DNA of 64,000 bases, taken from NCBI RefSeq assembly GCF_002127325.2, contig NC_035437.2, forward strand, positions 167,554,263 to 167,618,262, given 5' to 3'. Positions 32,198 to 45,413 of the stretch are shown piece after piece (within the stretch, counting starts at the first letter, position 1; every line of letters begins with the position of its first letter). Made by a program: the position numbers and the translations under genes. This stretch comes from Helianthus annuus. Taxonomy: Eukaryota > Streptophyta > Magnoliopsida > Asterales > Asteraceae. The notes under the pieces are model-generated. The model did no database searches and was not told where the DNA came from. It worked only from the letters and a program-made list of their open reading frames with translations.

Positions 32198-32951
32198 AAG
32201 TCCATTTTTCCTACAAAGTAATAAAACACTACAATTTATTGCGAGAGGGGGGGGAGGGTTAGTTTTTTTTTTTTTAGGGGGGGGGTTATTTTAGCATTTA
32301 GCTTGAGGGGGAGTTTAGGTTTTGGGGGTGGGTGTGGGGGTGGGTGGTTAGTTTTTTTAGGTTTTGGGTGACGTAGTTAGGGGTGTTCAAAACTATTAGT
32401 ATCCGAAAATACGATCAGAAATATCCGATATCCGAATCTGAAATATCCGGAAATTCGGATATCCGAAATTAGGATATCAATTTTTCGGATTCGGATAATG
32501 ATTTTAAATTTTTTCGGATATTTCGGATATCCGAAACTCTAATTTTTATTTTTTTCGAATATCCGAATATCCGAAATATCTGAAGTATCCGAAAATATCT
32601 GAAATATCCGAAAAAATATCTAAAAATATCCGAAAACTTATATTCGAATATCCAAAACTATCCGAAATTTCCGGTTCCGAATATGAAAAAACAAAAAAAA
32701 TTAAAAGTTAAATAAAAAGTTGGATTTTCGGATATCCGATTCACTATCCGAAAATTCGGGTATCCGATTTTCGAATATCTGAAATTTCGGATACGGATTC
32801 AGATAATGAAATCTGGTATCCGAAAATTTCGGATATCCAAAATTTGGGTATTCGGATATCCGGTTTTGAACACCTCTAGGTGTAATGGGTTTATTATGTT
32901 GTGTTCACATTGGTTCTCCCAATAAAAGTGGTTCTCACATGAACCCTACCC
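32180..32951. mobile_element. (TA)n-associated GGG-ended element, family 1, copy a (772 bp)
   Basis: It starts GGGTGAGATTCGGCTACAAA and ends ...GCATGAACCCTACCC-type sequence (here CACATGAACCCTACCC) next to a (TA)n tract. The inside is a G-rich poly-T block followed by about 480 bp dense in the palindromic word TCGGATATCCGA. A second copy is at 39870-40677. No coding capacity. Only the first 10 or so bases of the two ends match as inverted repeats. Confidence 0.7.
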
Positions 32952-32973
32952 TATATATATATATATATATATA
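32952..32973. repeat. (TA)n microsatellite
   Basis: A short pure TA tract separates two adjacent elements. Confidence 0.95.
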
Positions 32974-33381
32974 GGGCCAGGATCATTTCAGAAGCATAAA
33001 TATTTACAGAACTCGCAGAACTCCTAATAAACAATCTTTTTATTTATATATTTTTATGTTTAGGATAATTTTATCATTTATTATGTGTATTTTTACGATT
33101 ACATACATGTTAAGAGTAATTTTATTATTTTTTGTATGTAATTTTATAATTACACATATGTAAACTAGTTTTTTTTCCATATATGTAATTAGTTATGACA
33201 CATATATATAGTTTTGGCAATTAAACATATGCAAACTACTTTTAACATGTATGTAATCAAAGAATTAAATATAATAGATGATAAAAAGATCCTAAATACA
33301 AAAACTTATATATAAAATGATTGTTTATTAGGAGTTCTGAAAGTTCTGTAGTTATTTAGAGTTCTGAAATGAACTCAACCC
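32974..33381. mobile_element. (TA)n-flanked inverted-repeat element (408 bp)
   Basis: The left end is GGGCCAGGATCATTTCAGAA and the right end, read inverted, is GGGTTGAGTTCATTTCAGAA. The arms continue with matching ACAGAACT and CTCCTAATAAACAATC words for about 70 bp. TA tracts abut both sides. The interior is AT-rich and non-coding. Confidence 0.75.
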
Positions 33382-33404
33382 TATATATATATATATATAT
33401 ATGT

Positions 33405-33570
33405 AGGAGAAGGATCCGTTAGGAACCACCCTTTATTGCGAGAACGGCAAGAACCAATGTGAACACAACCAATTAGGGTTTTTTTTTTGGGTGGGGGGTT
33501 AGGTTTTTTTAGCTATTTTAGGTTGTGTTCATATTGGTTCTCGCAATAAAGGTAGTTCTCGCATGAACCT

Positions 33571-33575
<5 letters not shown>
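33405..33575. mobile_element. Small (TA)n-flanked MITE (171 bp)
   Basis: It consists almost only of inverted repeats: ATTGCGAGAAC...AACCAATGTGAACACAACC on the left against the complement of GGTTGTGTTCATATTGG and CTCGCAATAAAGG on the right. TA tracts lie on both sides. Confidence 0.75.

Positions 33576-33619
<44 letters not shown>
33576..33619. repeat. (TA)n microsatellite, about 22 units
   Basis: An uninterrupted TA tract lies between two elements. Confidence 0.95.
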
Positions 33620-33622
<3 letters not shown>

Positions 33623-36138
33623 AGCCGCTAAAATAAGAACCACTCCCAGTTGTAAGAACCGTGAGAACCACTCTCAACCAATCAGAATGTGCCAACCTAA
33701 AGGGTATTTTGGTCTTTTACCTCAAATGTCTAATCCCCATCATCTCTCCACATTTAATGCAACAAGACTTTATAAAATGTCTCACCCTTTCTCTCTCTTC
33801 ATAATATCTCACCGTTTCTCTGTCTTCTTAACCTCTCATCTTTCACTCTCTTTAGGGGAAAAACCCAAATTGAGTTTTTGAAGATGACTAAGGATGACTA
33901 ATCTCTCACCCCAACCCGGCTTGCAAAACTCAAAACAACCACCACACATCCTCCTTCTCCAGCCCCTCCCCCCATGTACACCTTCCTTCTCCGGCCACAA
34001 GTCCGGCGGAGCAGGAACATCGGCGGCGGCGGAGCAGCAACATTGGGGGCGGCGGAGCAGCAACATTGGGGGCGGCGGAGAAGCAACATCGGCGGCGGCC
34101 ACAAGTACGGCGGTGATGATGTTTGTTCGGGTCCATAAGACGCCTTCTCGGTCGCCGTCTCCGATGGATGCCGTTGCCGAACTGTTGGTGGCTGAGCCGG
34201 GGAAGCCGGTTGCAGGTTTTGGGTTAGCAGATGAAGGGTGAAGTGTGATGTGGTTATTATGGTGGGTTAGGGGCGGCGGTCGTTGAAGGGCGATGTGGTT
34301 GTTTGTGGTGGGTGGTTGGTGAAGGTGGGTTTGTGATGTGGTGGGTGATTGTCGTCGGAGGTGGTGGGTGCTCGAGATGGTGGTTTGTTTTGGTAGGGTT
34401 TCTTTTGATATTTTGTCTGATGAACAATCTTGATGGTATGTTTTATTTGCTTCAATCTGTTGATTTTTTTGAATCTTGATGGTATGTTTTATCTTGATGA
34501 TATTTTGTCTGATGAACTTTGTGGGGTATGACTTTCTTGATGGTATGTTTTATCTGCTTCAATCTGGGGTTTTGATTCTGTTGAATCTGTTTGCCTTTTG
34601 AATCTGTTGAATTTTTTGAATCTGTTTGAACATGTGTTGATTGATGTTCTTGTTCCTTTTTGATGTCTAAATCGGTTGAATTTTTGATGTTTAAATCGGT
34701 TGAATTTGGTGCCTTATTGAATCGGCGGTGATGATGCAAAAAAAAAAAAAAAAAAACTGACGTTGGCGCGGCAAGGTTGGTGGAGGGTAGGTTTTTGAAC
34801 CTGCAACCCCATTTTGCAGCCTCTGATTATCGGAAAATCTGAGCCAAAACTTCGTTTTTTTTTTTCTAGAATCCCCTCGTTCTTTTGATTTTTGTTTGTT
34901 GGGTTTTTTTTTAATTTTTATTTTAGGCGTCGATGATGATAACAATGTATCTGAGACGCTTCACCGAGTGTGCGATTTTCTGGGTGCGTTCGGTTTTGCG
35001 TAAAAACGGTTTTATAAAAAAAAAGTTAAACCGTAAACTTTTACGTAAAATGTAAAACGTAAAACTTAAAATTTTTTACGTAAAACGGAAAACGTAAAAA
35101 GTTTTTCGTAAAACGTAAAAAGTTTTAGGTAAAACGTAAATCGTAAATTTTTTTAGTAAAACGTAAAAAGTTTTACGTAAAACTTAAAACGTTTTTGTAA
35201 AAAAAAAGTTATACCGTAAACTTTTTAACGTAAAACGTAAAAAGTGTTACGTAAAACGTAAAAAGTTTTTCGTAAAACGTTAAAAGTTTTAGGTAAAACG
35301 CAAATCGTAAATTTTTTTTAGTAAAACGTAAAAAACCGTCGCGTAAAACGTAAAAACGTAAAAACTGTTAACGTAAAAAACCGGCGCGTAAAACATAAAA
35401 AAACGTTAACGTAAAAAACCGGCGCGTAAAACATAAAAAAACGTTAACGTAAAAAACCGGCGCGTAAAACGTAAAAAACGCTAACGTAAAAAACCGGCGC
35501 GTAAAACGTAAATAACATTAACGTAAAAACGGCGCGTTGAAAAAACGACGCGTGAAAAAGTCGGGCTTAAAAACGGCGTGTGAAAAAGCCGGGCGAAAAA
35601 AACGGTGTTAAAAAACGGCGCGTTAAAAAACGGCGTTAAAAGAACGGCGCGTAAAAAACGGCGTTATAAAAAACGGCGCGTTAAAAACGGCTCGTAAAAA
35701 AATGGCGTTAAAAAAACGGCGCGTAAAAAACGACGCTTGAAAAATGGCTCGTAAAAAACGGCGCATTAAAAAACGGCGTTAAAAACGGCGCGTCAAAAAA
35801 ACATAAAACGTAAATTGTAAAAAGTATAAAAATCTTTTAAAAAATCTGAATTTAAAAATGTTTTTAATAAAGAAATTATGTTTAAAAAATAAAAGTAATT
35901 AAAAGTAATTAATGAATAGGACAAAAAGGCAATTAAATATAATATATATAAAAAGACAAAAAAAGTAATTTTACTTAAATACCCTTTCCAATTAAAATAT
36001 TAAAGACATAATAAGACAAAAAATACTTAATATTATTTTTTAATACTTTTAATCTCATCCATTCATCATCTTGATCTAATGGCTAGAAAGTGGTTCACGC
36101 AGTTCTTACAACTGGAGGTGGTTTTCATTTTAGCGGTC

Positions 36139-36141
<3 letters not shown>
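33620..36141. mobile_element. Large (TA)n-flanked inverted-repeat element, family 2, copy a (2.5 kb)
   Basis: Terminal inverted repeats: left GGGAGCCGCTAAAATAAGAA with CAGTTGTAAGAACCGTGAGAA, right the complement of TTCTTACAACTGGAGG and ATTTTAGCGGTCCC. Inside, from left to right, are a CT-rich promoter-like stretch; a GC-rich segment (33900-34240) with Pro/Gly-rich chance frames on both strands that resembles captured gene DNA; a segment with 'tgcaacccc' and 'gattatcggaaaatctgagcc' shared with copy b; and a CGTAAAA array. No transposase is recognisable, so it is non-autonomous. Mutator-like affiliation is inferred from a related element with a 9-bp duplication. Confidence 0.75.
34985..35830. 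repeat. Degenerate CGTAAAA / GGCGCGTAAAA array
   Basis: About 850 bp are built of short words such as ACGTAAAACGTAAAA and AAAACCGGCGCGTAAAAC, with an irregular 7-25 bp spacing. The corresponding part of copy b is 42880-43790, so the array travels with the element. Confidence 0.85.

Positions 36142-36213
<72 letters not shown>
36142..36213. repeat. Compound (TA)n(GA)n microsatellite
   Basis: About 38 bp of TA run into about 33 bp of GA at the boundary of two elements. A similar compound tract occurs at 40678-40756. Confidence 0.95.
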
Positions 36214-36216
<3 letters not shown>

Positions 36217-38645
36217 GGGATCAGGAGAAAACGCTCAAAAGTGTGAGAACGGTGAGAACGCTTCCTGGCCCAACACGTGTCATGCCGCTTAGAGAAGGGC
36301 GGAGGGGCTTTTTTGTCCTTTCATATTTCTTTTTTAAACGTGTGTCATTTCATCTTTCCATTTTTTGGCGTTTAATAAATACGCAGCGTTTTTTTTATTT
36401 TTAGATCAGGATCATAGTAAATATTTTGGCGTTTTAAGTATTGTTTTGGCGTTTTTATTGTTTTTTAGATCAGGATGCATGCCTTTAATGTAAAAAACAT
36501 CAGTAATTTTCTTGATTTTATTATATCAAGTGTTGTGCCATGTAGGATACAGGCCTATAATGTGACAGACAATTATGGCGTTTTGAAAAGATAAATAAAT
36601 TCAATTTTCCATGTAGTGGCTTTTAATATAATAAATATTTGGCAATAATGATACCGTCTCTTCATTTTACTGTTTTAGCAATTACTTTTTCTTTCTATTT
36701 TCATCTGTCAATTAGTGTTGATTTTTCGAGTAATACTTTGTTTGCGTTTTTTGACATTTTATATAGCAACATCGTGCTTTGCTAGCATTCGTTCTCACAG
36801 TTTTTCACACTATTAGGCGTTTTGGTGTTTGTAGTTTTTGGCGTTTTATACTCAATTTTTTTAAATTAGTAGAGAATTAGATAATAAACAACAGAGGATT
36901 AGATAACAAACAATAGAAAATGAAAAAAAATTAAAAATTATAATCTAATTTCTCATCCAAATTTTCACTGTCATCAGCCTTTTCTACTTTAACCTTTTTG
37001 GCGTTTTGAACTTGTTTTTGAATACCTTATGTAGATCCTTATTTTCCTACATAACGCCCGTCTTTAGAAGATGCTTATTTTTTGTGGCATCCTTTATTGT
37101 GGGTGGATATATACTTGTTTGATGACATGTTGAAGACCAACGCCTGCTTTAATGTATTGATCCCTTCATGCGATCAATATATCCATCAAGAACAAAGTGA
37201 CATGATGTCATATCAGTGTCATCAGTCTCTTTTTCTTGAATATTTGTCCATCTCATTCAGCAAAAGATTATAGAGATACCCAACTCAGAGAATAATCCAT
37301 TCAGTGAAACTTCATTCAGATCAATACTCAATATAGAAGAATCGAGGTTCTGCATTTGTGGCTTTTTTAACTATTATTTTTGGCGTTTTAAAGTGAATGG
37401 TTTATAGGAAATATGGCGTTTGTTTTTGGTTTGTGAACATTTGATTGTGCAGAGACGTCTCTCTTATAGGATGTTTTTGGCGCGTAGTTTAGACGTCTCT
37501 CTTATTTGATTGTTCAGTTACTGTGTATTTTTACTGTTTTTTGTTTAGCTTTTTATGAGTTTTTAGGGTCATAGACTTTCCATCTCCCAAGGTTGGCGTT
37601 TTTAATGGCTTTAAGTAGTTTTTGGCGTTTTTTTTCCATTTTTAGCTTATATTAATACTTCTGCAAACTACTTTAATTATAGTTTGGGAGTTTTTGGTGT
37701 TTTTACTGCATTATGGCGTTTCACATGCATTATGACTGTTTGGCGTTTTATTAATATAATGTATTTTTTTATTCTAAGTTGAAAAATACATAACAAACAA
37801 CAGAAAAAAAAATTAAAAAAATAAAAATAGAAACAATTCATCTTCCAAATCTTCACTGTCATCAGTCTCTATCTTCTTTGAATCATGTTCGCTGGCGGTT
37901 TGGCTTAGTCATGCTTGTGTTTTTGTGGCTGTTTGGAAAGACAAAATGACATAAGTTTTTTCTTTGAATATGTATCTTCAAATAACTCATCAGTGTCATT
38001 CGTCTTTTCATGCCATTATAATATTCATCAATAACAAAACACAAAAAATGACATAAGTCTGACACCAGCATCTTTTTGTTTATGATTTGTCCATCTCATG
38101 CAGCAAAATGTTATTTGAGTCACAGTACCTCAGGGAAGAATGCATTCTCCGAAACTTTGGTGTAGAACAATATTTGAATATACAAGAAACGATATTTGCC
38201 ATTTTTGGCGTTTTACTGAGGAAATAGTGTATCTGAAAGAACCGTCGATTTTTTGGAATCTTTGATGTTTGAGTGTTTTGGCGTTTTCTAAGATGAATGG
38301 TATATAGTAGAAAATATGGCGTTTTTTGAGTAGGTGTGTTTGATGTTTTGGGGATTTTTGACGTTTGTAAGATGAATGGTATATAGTAGAAAATATGGCG
38401 TTTCAGGTTCTAGGGGGTGTGTTTTTATGTCTGGGATGTTTTTGTTTATATAAGGATGTGTTTTGGTCCGTAATGGCGTTTTGGTATAGAAGTGTAAAGA
38501 CCTTTTTACCCTTAATGAGGCGCGTCCACGTAATAAAATTGATGTTATTTACGAAAACATCACCGCGCCCATCTAGTCCATAGATTGTTTTAATCGGACG
38601 ATCCATAAGGTTTCTCACACTTTCTACCATTTTCCCTAAATCTCG

Positions 38646-38649
<4 letters not shown>
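36217..38649. mobile_element. (TA)n-flanked element with gene-like interior duplication (2.4 kb)
   Basis: The left end is GGGATCAGGAGAAAACGC and the right end, inverted, is GGGTCGAGATTTAGGGAAAA. Both then contain AAGTGTGAGAA, so the inverted repeats are imperfect. The interior is peppered with the word TGGCGTTTT (many copies between 36420 and 38470). It also contains a degenerate direct duplication: about 36885-37390 and 37785-38220 share the segments 'cactgtcatcag' and 'tttgtccatctcat' in the same order. On the minus strand these encode a similar acidic peptide (DDSED/DDSEN), so they may be captured exon DNA. No intact gene is present. Confidence 0.6.

Positions 38650-38713
<64 letters not shown>
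38650..38713. repeat. (TA)n microsatellite, about 32 units
   Basis: A pure TA tract. Confidence 0.95.
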
Positions 38714-38715
<2 letters not shown>

Positions 38716-39856
38716 AGTTTATAAACCCGTGTATTACACGAATTAAATATAAAAAAACTTAGATTGAATAATATTTTAATTTATAAGTGTTACAAACCCG
38801 TGTATTATACACGTAAAATAAAAATTCTTTTGTAAATCATACTTCTATATAATCCTGATTACATTGTTAAAAAATGTAGTAATAGTATAATCTAATTATT
38901 GCGTGTTTCCGATTAGTATTAATATCTAATTATTGTCTTTTTTTATTTTACGATAATATTTAATAAAATACATTGTATTTATCTATAAAATTAATTAAAT
39001 AGTCCATCCTAATATGGTCATTAACATATTTAAATTAAATTTATTATATTAGTAAGGATAAGGATTAAAAAATATTTTTAAATAAAATGTAAGTCTAAAT
39101 TGTAAAGTTGAAGGAGAGAATAACCCGTCACAATAATTGGAATCTTATATTAAAGTTAAATAAGATTTGATTTTATTAAAATTAAAATTAGAGTGACATG
39201 TGACATTTAGAGGACTTTTTTATTAGTAGATTTGTTACTTTATCATCTTTATTAATAATTAATATTTTAAATCATTTAGTTTTAAAAATATATGTGGTTA
39301 ATCTTAATGAGGTGTTATATTATCAAATAAAGTAAATATAATAATGCATAAATAATTAAATCAGGGATATTAATAATAATAAAAATAACAATAGTTTTGT
39401 TATAGATAATAAACCTACGATTAAAAGGCTTTTGATTTTAAAAGATATTCGTCTTAAATACAGACATATTAAAAAATATAATGACCCTTTTATCTTATGT
39501 CATAGAGGTGATGATAATCTTGATCTTTAATATGTAAAATCGGTATACTCAAGAGACAAAGTAATTCTTTTATTTTTATCTATATATTATATAGTATAAT
39601 TTAGTAACTTAAGCATCATGGTATATCAATTTCTTTTGAGTGAGATGATGCATAAAAAAATATTTATTATGGTGGAGAATGATCTTTATATTAATTTAGT
39701 TATTATTATTATTATTTATTATGGTTGATATTTAGTTATTGTTATTATTTATTATGATTGATGTAGTATAATAAATTGACACATGGCATTTTGATAAAAT
39801 GCTTTATCATAAGAAAATGCCATGTGGCATTAAGGGGACTTCTTTATTAGTATTGA
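38714..39856 (-). mobile_element. Helitron-like element, minus orientation (1.14 kb)
   Basis: Read on the minus strand it begins TCAATACTAATAAAGAAG and ends with a hairpin CGTGTAATACACG followed by ...AAACTGG|T, matching the CTRR-T rule for a Helitron 3' end. A second hairpin-containing repeat of the 3' end lies at about 38800, and a second 5'-end-like sequence at about 39180-39235. The base before the 5' TC is T, not the expected A, so the 5' boundary is less sure. No Rep/helicase: non-autonomous. Confidence 0.65.
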
Positions 39857-39869
39857 ATGTATATATATA

Positions 39870-40675
39870 GGGTGAGGTTCGGCTACAAAGTCCATTTTTC
39901 CTACAAAGTGTACAAAGTAATAAAACACTACAATTTATTGCAAGGGGGGGGAGGTGGGGGAGGGTTAGGTTTTTTTTTTTTTTTTTTTTTTTTTAAGGGT
40001 GGGGAGGGGGGGTTAAGTTTTAGCATTTAGCTTGAGGGGGTTTAGGTTATGGGGGTGGGTGGTTAGGTTTTTTTAGGTTTTGGGTGGTGTAGTTAGAGGT
40101 GTTCAAAACTATCCTTATCCGAAAATCCGATCCAAAATATCCGACGTCCAAATCCGAAATATCCGAAAATTCGGATATCCGTAATTTCCGATATCCGAAT
40201 TTTTCGGATTCGGATAGTGATTTTAATTTTTTTTCGGATATTTCGGATATCTGAAATATCCGAAACTTTAATTTTTATTTTTTTCGGATATCCGAATATC
40301 CGAAAATAACCAAAGTATCCTAAAATATCTGAAATATCCGAAAAAATATCTAAAATATCTGAAAAATATCCGAAAACTTGTATTCAGATATCCGAAACTA
40401 TCCAAAGTTTCCCTTTCCGAATATGAAAAAATAATAAAAAATAAAAATTAAATAAAAAGTTGGATTTTCGGATATCCGATTCACTATCTGAAAAATCGGA
40501 TATCTGAAATTTCGGATGCGGATTCGGAAAGTGAAATCTGGTATACGAAAATTTCGGATATCTGAATTTTTGGATATCTGGTTTTGAACACCTCTAGGTG
40601 TAGTGGGTTTATTTTGTTGTGTTCACATTATTTCTCGCAATTCTCACAATAAAGATGGTTCTCGCATGAACCCTA

Positions 40676-40677
<2 letters not shown>
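39870..40677. mobile_element. (TA)n-associated GGG-ended element, family 1, copy b (808 bp)
   Basis: It has the same ends and interior as 32180-32951: GGGTGAGGTTCGGCTACAAA, then G-rich and poly-T DNA, then TCGGATATCCGA-type repeats (about 40100-40580), ending GCATGAACCCTACC. No coding sequence. Confidence 0.75.

Positions 40678-40756
<79 letters not shown>
40678..40756. repeat. Compound (TA)n(GA)n microsatellite
   Basis: About 46 bp of TA are followed by about 33 bp of GA. Confidence 0.95.
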
Positions 40757-40760
<4 letters not shown>

Positions 40761-41440
40761 GAGGTTCGGCTACAAAGTCATAAAACACTACAATTCCAAC
40801 CATAAAACACACACTCAAAACTCACAAATAACATAGCAAAGATCACTAAAACACAATATCCAAACCCTAACAGTCCTTTAATACTTCAAACACACCATCA
40901 TACAACTATGAATATAAAATACAACATGATAATCAACATAAAACACACTAATGTTAGTCATTCGATAATCAAAACCTTATCATCCAAAACACAACACAAA
41001 ACCCCCAAATATATGGTGTTTTAGTAATCTCCACTATGTTATTTGTGGGTTATAAGGTAGCGTTCGTTTCATGGAATGGAATGGAATGGAATTAGGAGGT
41101 TTTTCTTTGTAAAATTGATCTTGGTTGGGGGAGGGAGGAATTTGAAATCCTTCACTCTAATGAACTTTGTGACTATTTCAACATTCCTTAGAAATCCTTC
41201 ACTCTAATGAAGGAATGGAATGGAATGTTGAAATAGTCACAAATTTCATTGATTAAAGAAATTCATTGGATTTCAAAGTCCTCCCTCCTCCAACCAAGAT
41301 CAATTTTACAAAGAAAAATTTCCTAATTCCATTCCATTCCATTCCATGAAACGAACGCTACCTAAGTGTATTTTATTATTGACATTATGATGTTTTATGA
41401 CTTTTTACACTTTATAGAAAAATGGACTTTGTAGCCAACT

Positions 41441-41443
<3 letters not shown>
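40757..41443. mobile_element. (TA)n-flanked inverted-repeat element, family 3 (687 bp, carries a nested MITE)
   Basis: The left end GGGTGAGGTTCGGCTACAAA and the inverted right end GGGAGTTGGCTACAAAGTCC share GGCTACAAAGTC. The left end is the same as in family 1 but the right end differs, so family 1 may be a chimera of this family and the GCATGAACCC family. The interior contains the words AAACACAACA and TAAAACAC many times and is interrupted by a Tourist-like MITE. Confidence 0.7.
41056..41362. mobile_element. Tourist-like (PIF/Harbinger) MITE, 307 bp
   Basis: Long near-perfect terminal inverted repeats begin GGTAGCGTTCGTTTCATGGA and include a GGAATGGAATGGAATGG run. The flanks are the 3-bp duplication TAA (41053-41055 and 41363-41365). 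TAA/TTA targets and this size define Tourist-like MITEs. It is nested inside the 40757-41443 element and therefore younger. Confidence 0.85.

Positions 41444-41501
<58 letters not shown>
41444..41501. repeat. (TA)n microsatellite, about 29 units
   Basis: A pure TA tract. Confidence 0.95.
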
Positions 41502-41504
<3 letters not shown>

Positions 41505-42339
41505 AGCCGCTAAAATAAGAACCACCTCCAGTTGTAAGAACCGTGAGAACCAGTCTCAACCAATTAGATTATGACACCTCAAAGGGTATTATGGTCATTT
41601 ACTCCAAATGTCATTCCCCACCCTCTCTCCTCATTAATAGTTGTCAGTACTCTCTCTCCTCCACCATTTTAAAAACTCCATCTCCTCATTAATAGTTGTA
41701 GTAGTCTCTCTCCTTTCTTCAATTTTTTTGAAAACCCTCTGCTCTTCCTTTCTTTAATTTATGAAAACCCTAAAACAACACCACCTAATTTACTTCTCCT
41801 TTCCACTCGATAATATCCACAGACATTACACACCAAAAATCTGCTACCTCATTCCTCTCTCTCTCTCTCTCTCCCATCGGTGAAGAAACCGGCGACTCGA
41901 GCCGGAGATCTGACCACCCAACGCCCTTACAGAACTGAACGGCCGTCCCCCCCCCTCTGATTTCCGGCGACAAGCACCAGCCTCCCTTCCTCTACGCCGT
42001 CTACGCCGCCCCACAACCACCCCTCCGCCGCTGCATCCATCGCCAAAGATATGTTTTTCTCTCTATCTCTCTTTAGACATGGGATCTCCTACTCTCTGTC
42101 TTTTTATTTGAGTTTTTTTTGGGGATTTTTTTGTGATGACGGTTTGGGGGGATGTCGTTATGGTGATGTCATTTGGTGGTTAATATGCGGCTGGCGGTTG
42201 TGTTTTGGCAGAGGTGGGCGACGGGTGTTGTGGTGGTGGCGTTTTGTTCGGTGGCGAGGCGATGGTGGGAGGTGTTTGGTCGGTGGTGGGAGGTGGTTGG
42301 TAGGTGGTGGCGTTTTGAATGATATTCTTTTTTTTTGAA

Positions 42340-42600
42340 TGATGTTCATGTTGAATCTGGGTTTGAATGTTGTTCATGTTGAATCTGGGTTTGATTTTTG
42401 GGTGTTCTTGAATTTGGGTTTGATTTTTGGGTGCTCTTGAATCTGATGGGTGTTCTTGATTTTTCTGGGTTTTTTTGAATCTGATGGGTGTTCTTGAATC
42501 TGATGGGTGTTCTTGGGGGTTTAACTTTCTAGGTTTGATTCTGTTGAATCTGGGCTTGAATGTTTGTTCATGTTGAATCTGACTTTCTGGGTTTGGATTT
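42340..42600. repeat. Degenerate TTCTTGAATCTG / GGGTTTGAT repeats
   Basis: Short words (TGTTGAATCTGGG, GGTGTTCTTGAATCTGATGG) recur about ten times in 260 bp. A similar though looser series is present in copy a at 34420-34715. Confidence 0.7.
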
Positions 42601-42879
42601 TTGGGGCGATGATGATGAAAAAAAAAAAAACCGTATATTTTGATGACGAGGGCGTGGCAAAGATGGTGGAGGGTAGGTTTTTAACCTGCAACCCCACTTT
42701 TGCAGCCTCTGATTATCGGAAAATCTGAGCCAAAACATCGTTTTTTTTAAGATTCCACTCGTTTTTTTGATTTTTGTTTGTTGGGTTGTTATCTTTTTTT
42801 TGAGGCGTCGATGATGAATAACAATATATCTGAGACACCTCCCGAGTTTGCGATTTCTGGGCGCGTTCATTTTTGCGTA

Positions 42880-43790
42880 AAAAAAGTTTTTGTAAAAAAA
42901 AAAATTAAACGTAAAAAGTTTAACGTAAAACTTAAAACGTAAAACGTAAATGTTGGGTTTTACGTAAAACGTAAACTTTAAACGTAAATGTTGGGTTTCG
43001 TGTAAAAAAGTTTTTGTGAAAAAAAGGTTCAACCGTAAACTTTTACGTAAAACGTAAAAAGTTTAACGTAAAACTTAAAACGTAAAAAGTTTTACATAAA
43101 ACGTAAAATTTAAAAACATAAAAAGTAAAAAAATGTTGACGTAAAAAACCGGTGCGTAAAACGTAAAAAAAAACCGCGCGTAAAACGTAAAAAACCGTTG
43201 CGTAAAACGTAAAAAAACCGGCGTGTTAAACGTAAAAAAACCGGCGTGTAAAACGTAAAAAAACCGGTGCGTAAAACGTAAAAAAACCGGCGCGTAAAAC
43301 GTAAAAAAACGTTAACGTAAAAAATTAAACCGTAAATTTTTTAACGCAAACCGTAAACTTTTTTAACGTAAAACGTAAAAACGTGAAGCGTAAAAAGCTT
43401 TACGTAAAACGTAATTTTTTTTAGTAAAACGTAAAAAGTTTTACGTAAAAAACCGGCGCGTAAAATGTAAAAAACCGGCGCGTAAAACGTAAAAACGTTA
43501 ACGCAAAAATTTTTTACGTTCCGTAAAAAAGGTAAAAAAACGTTAACGTAAAAAAACCGGCGCGTAAAACGTAAAAAACCGGCGCGTAAAATGAAAAAAA
43601 CCGGCGCGTAAAACGAAAAAAACCGGCGCGTAAAATGAAAAAAACCGGCGCGTAAAACGTAAAAAACCGGCTCGTAAAACGTAAAAAACGTTAACGTAAA
43701 ACTTTTTTACGTTTCGTAAAAAAAAGCTCGTAAAAAAACGCTCGTAAAAAACGGCGCGTTAAAAAAAACGGCATTAAAAAAACGGTTTGT
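42880..43790. repeat. Degenerate CGTAAAA / CCGGCGCGTAAAA array
   Basis: This is the counterpart of 34985-35830. Runs of AAAAACCGGCGCGTAAAACG are repeated with about 20-24-bp spacing at 43180-43300 and 43555-43680. Confidence 0.85.
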
Positions 43791-44144
43791 TAAAAAAATC
43801 TTAATTTAAAGAAAGATTTTAATAAAAAAATTCTTTTAATAAAAAATTATTATACAAATCTGAATTTAAATTATTGTTTAACATAAAATTCTGTTTTTTT
43901 AATATAAAGTAATTAATGAATAAGACAAAAAGGCAATTAAATACTAATATATATATAAAGACAAAATAGTGTAATTTTACTATACTACCCTTTTGGATTA
44001 TAATATTAAAGACATAATAAGACAAAATCTATTTAATATTAAATTTAGTTACTTTAAATCTCATCCATCCATCTCCTTGATCTAAAGGCTAGAAAGTGGT
44101 TCCCTCAGTTCTTACAACTGGAGGTGGTTCTCATTTTAGCGGTC

Positions 44145-44853
<709 letters not shown>

Positions 44854-44873
44854 TATATATATATATATATATA

Positions 44874-45413
44874 GGGAAAGGTTCATTTGATAGGAAATTT
44901 AATGTGAGAAGAAAAAGAAGAAAGGGCATATTAGTAAAATGCTATTTCATTTATAACTCATATCATTAATTTTTCTCTCTTTAATTAATTAGTCAACTAA
45001 TCATTAATTATCCTACATATAATCTACAAAACCTACACATATCAAAATTTTCCTACATATACCCTACACATTATAGAATTTTATCTTACACAGTCGAAAT
45101 TTATCCTACACACCTCAAAATATATCCTACACAACTCATAATTTATCATACATAACTAGTAATTTATTCTACACTTTAAATTAAGTTGTTTTTTTAATTT
45201 GGAAAAAGTATATATTTTGAAAAGGAGTTACAAATTTAATTTAGCTAGTTATTAAAGGGGAAGAATACAAATTAATGATTTATGTAAGTTTACCAGTATA
45301 CCCTTACATTAAAATTAAACACAAATATTAAATGAAGTAAAATAAAGCATTCTTATTGGTTGAAACTTCTTCTTTTTTCTTCTTACAAAAAAATTCTTCT
45401 CATTTGAACCCTC

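Noticed and set aside
33836..34241. Ala/Pro/Cys-rich frames on both strands
   Set aside because: Simultaneous open frames on opposite strands come from a CGG/GGCGGAG repeat. There is no conserved domain, though captured exon DNA is possible and noted separately.
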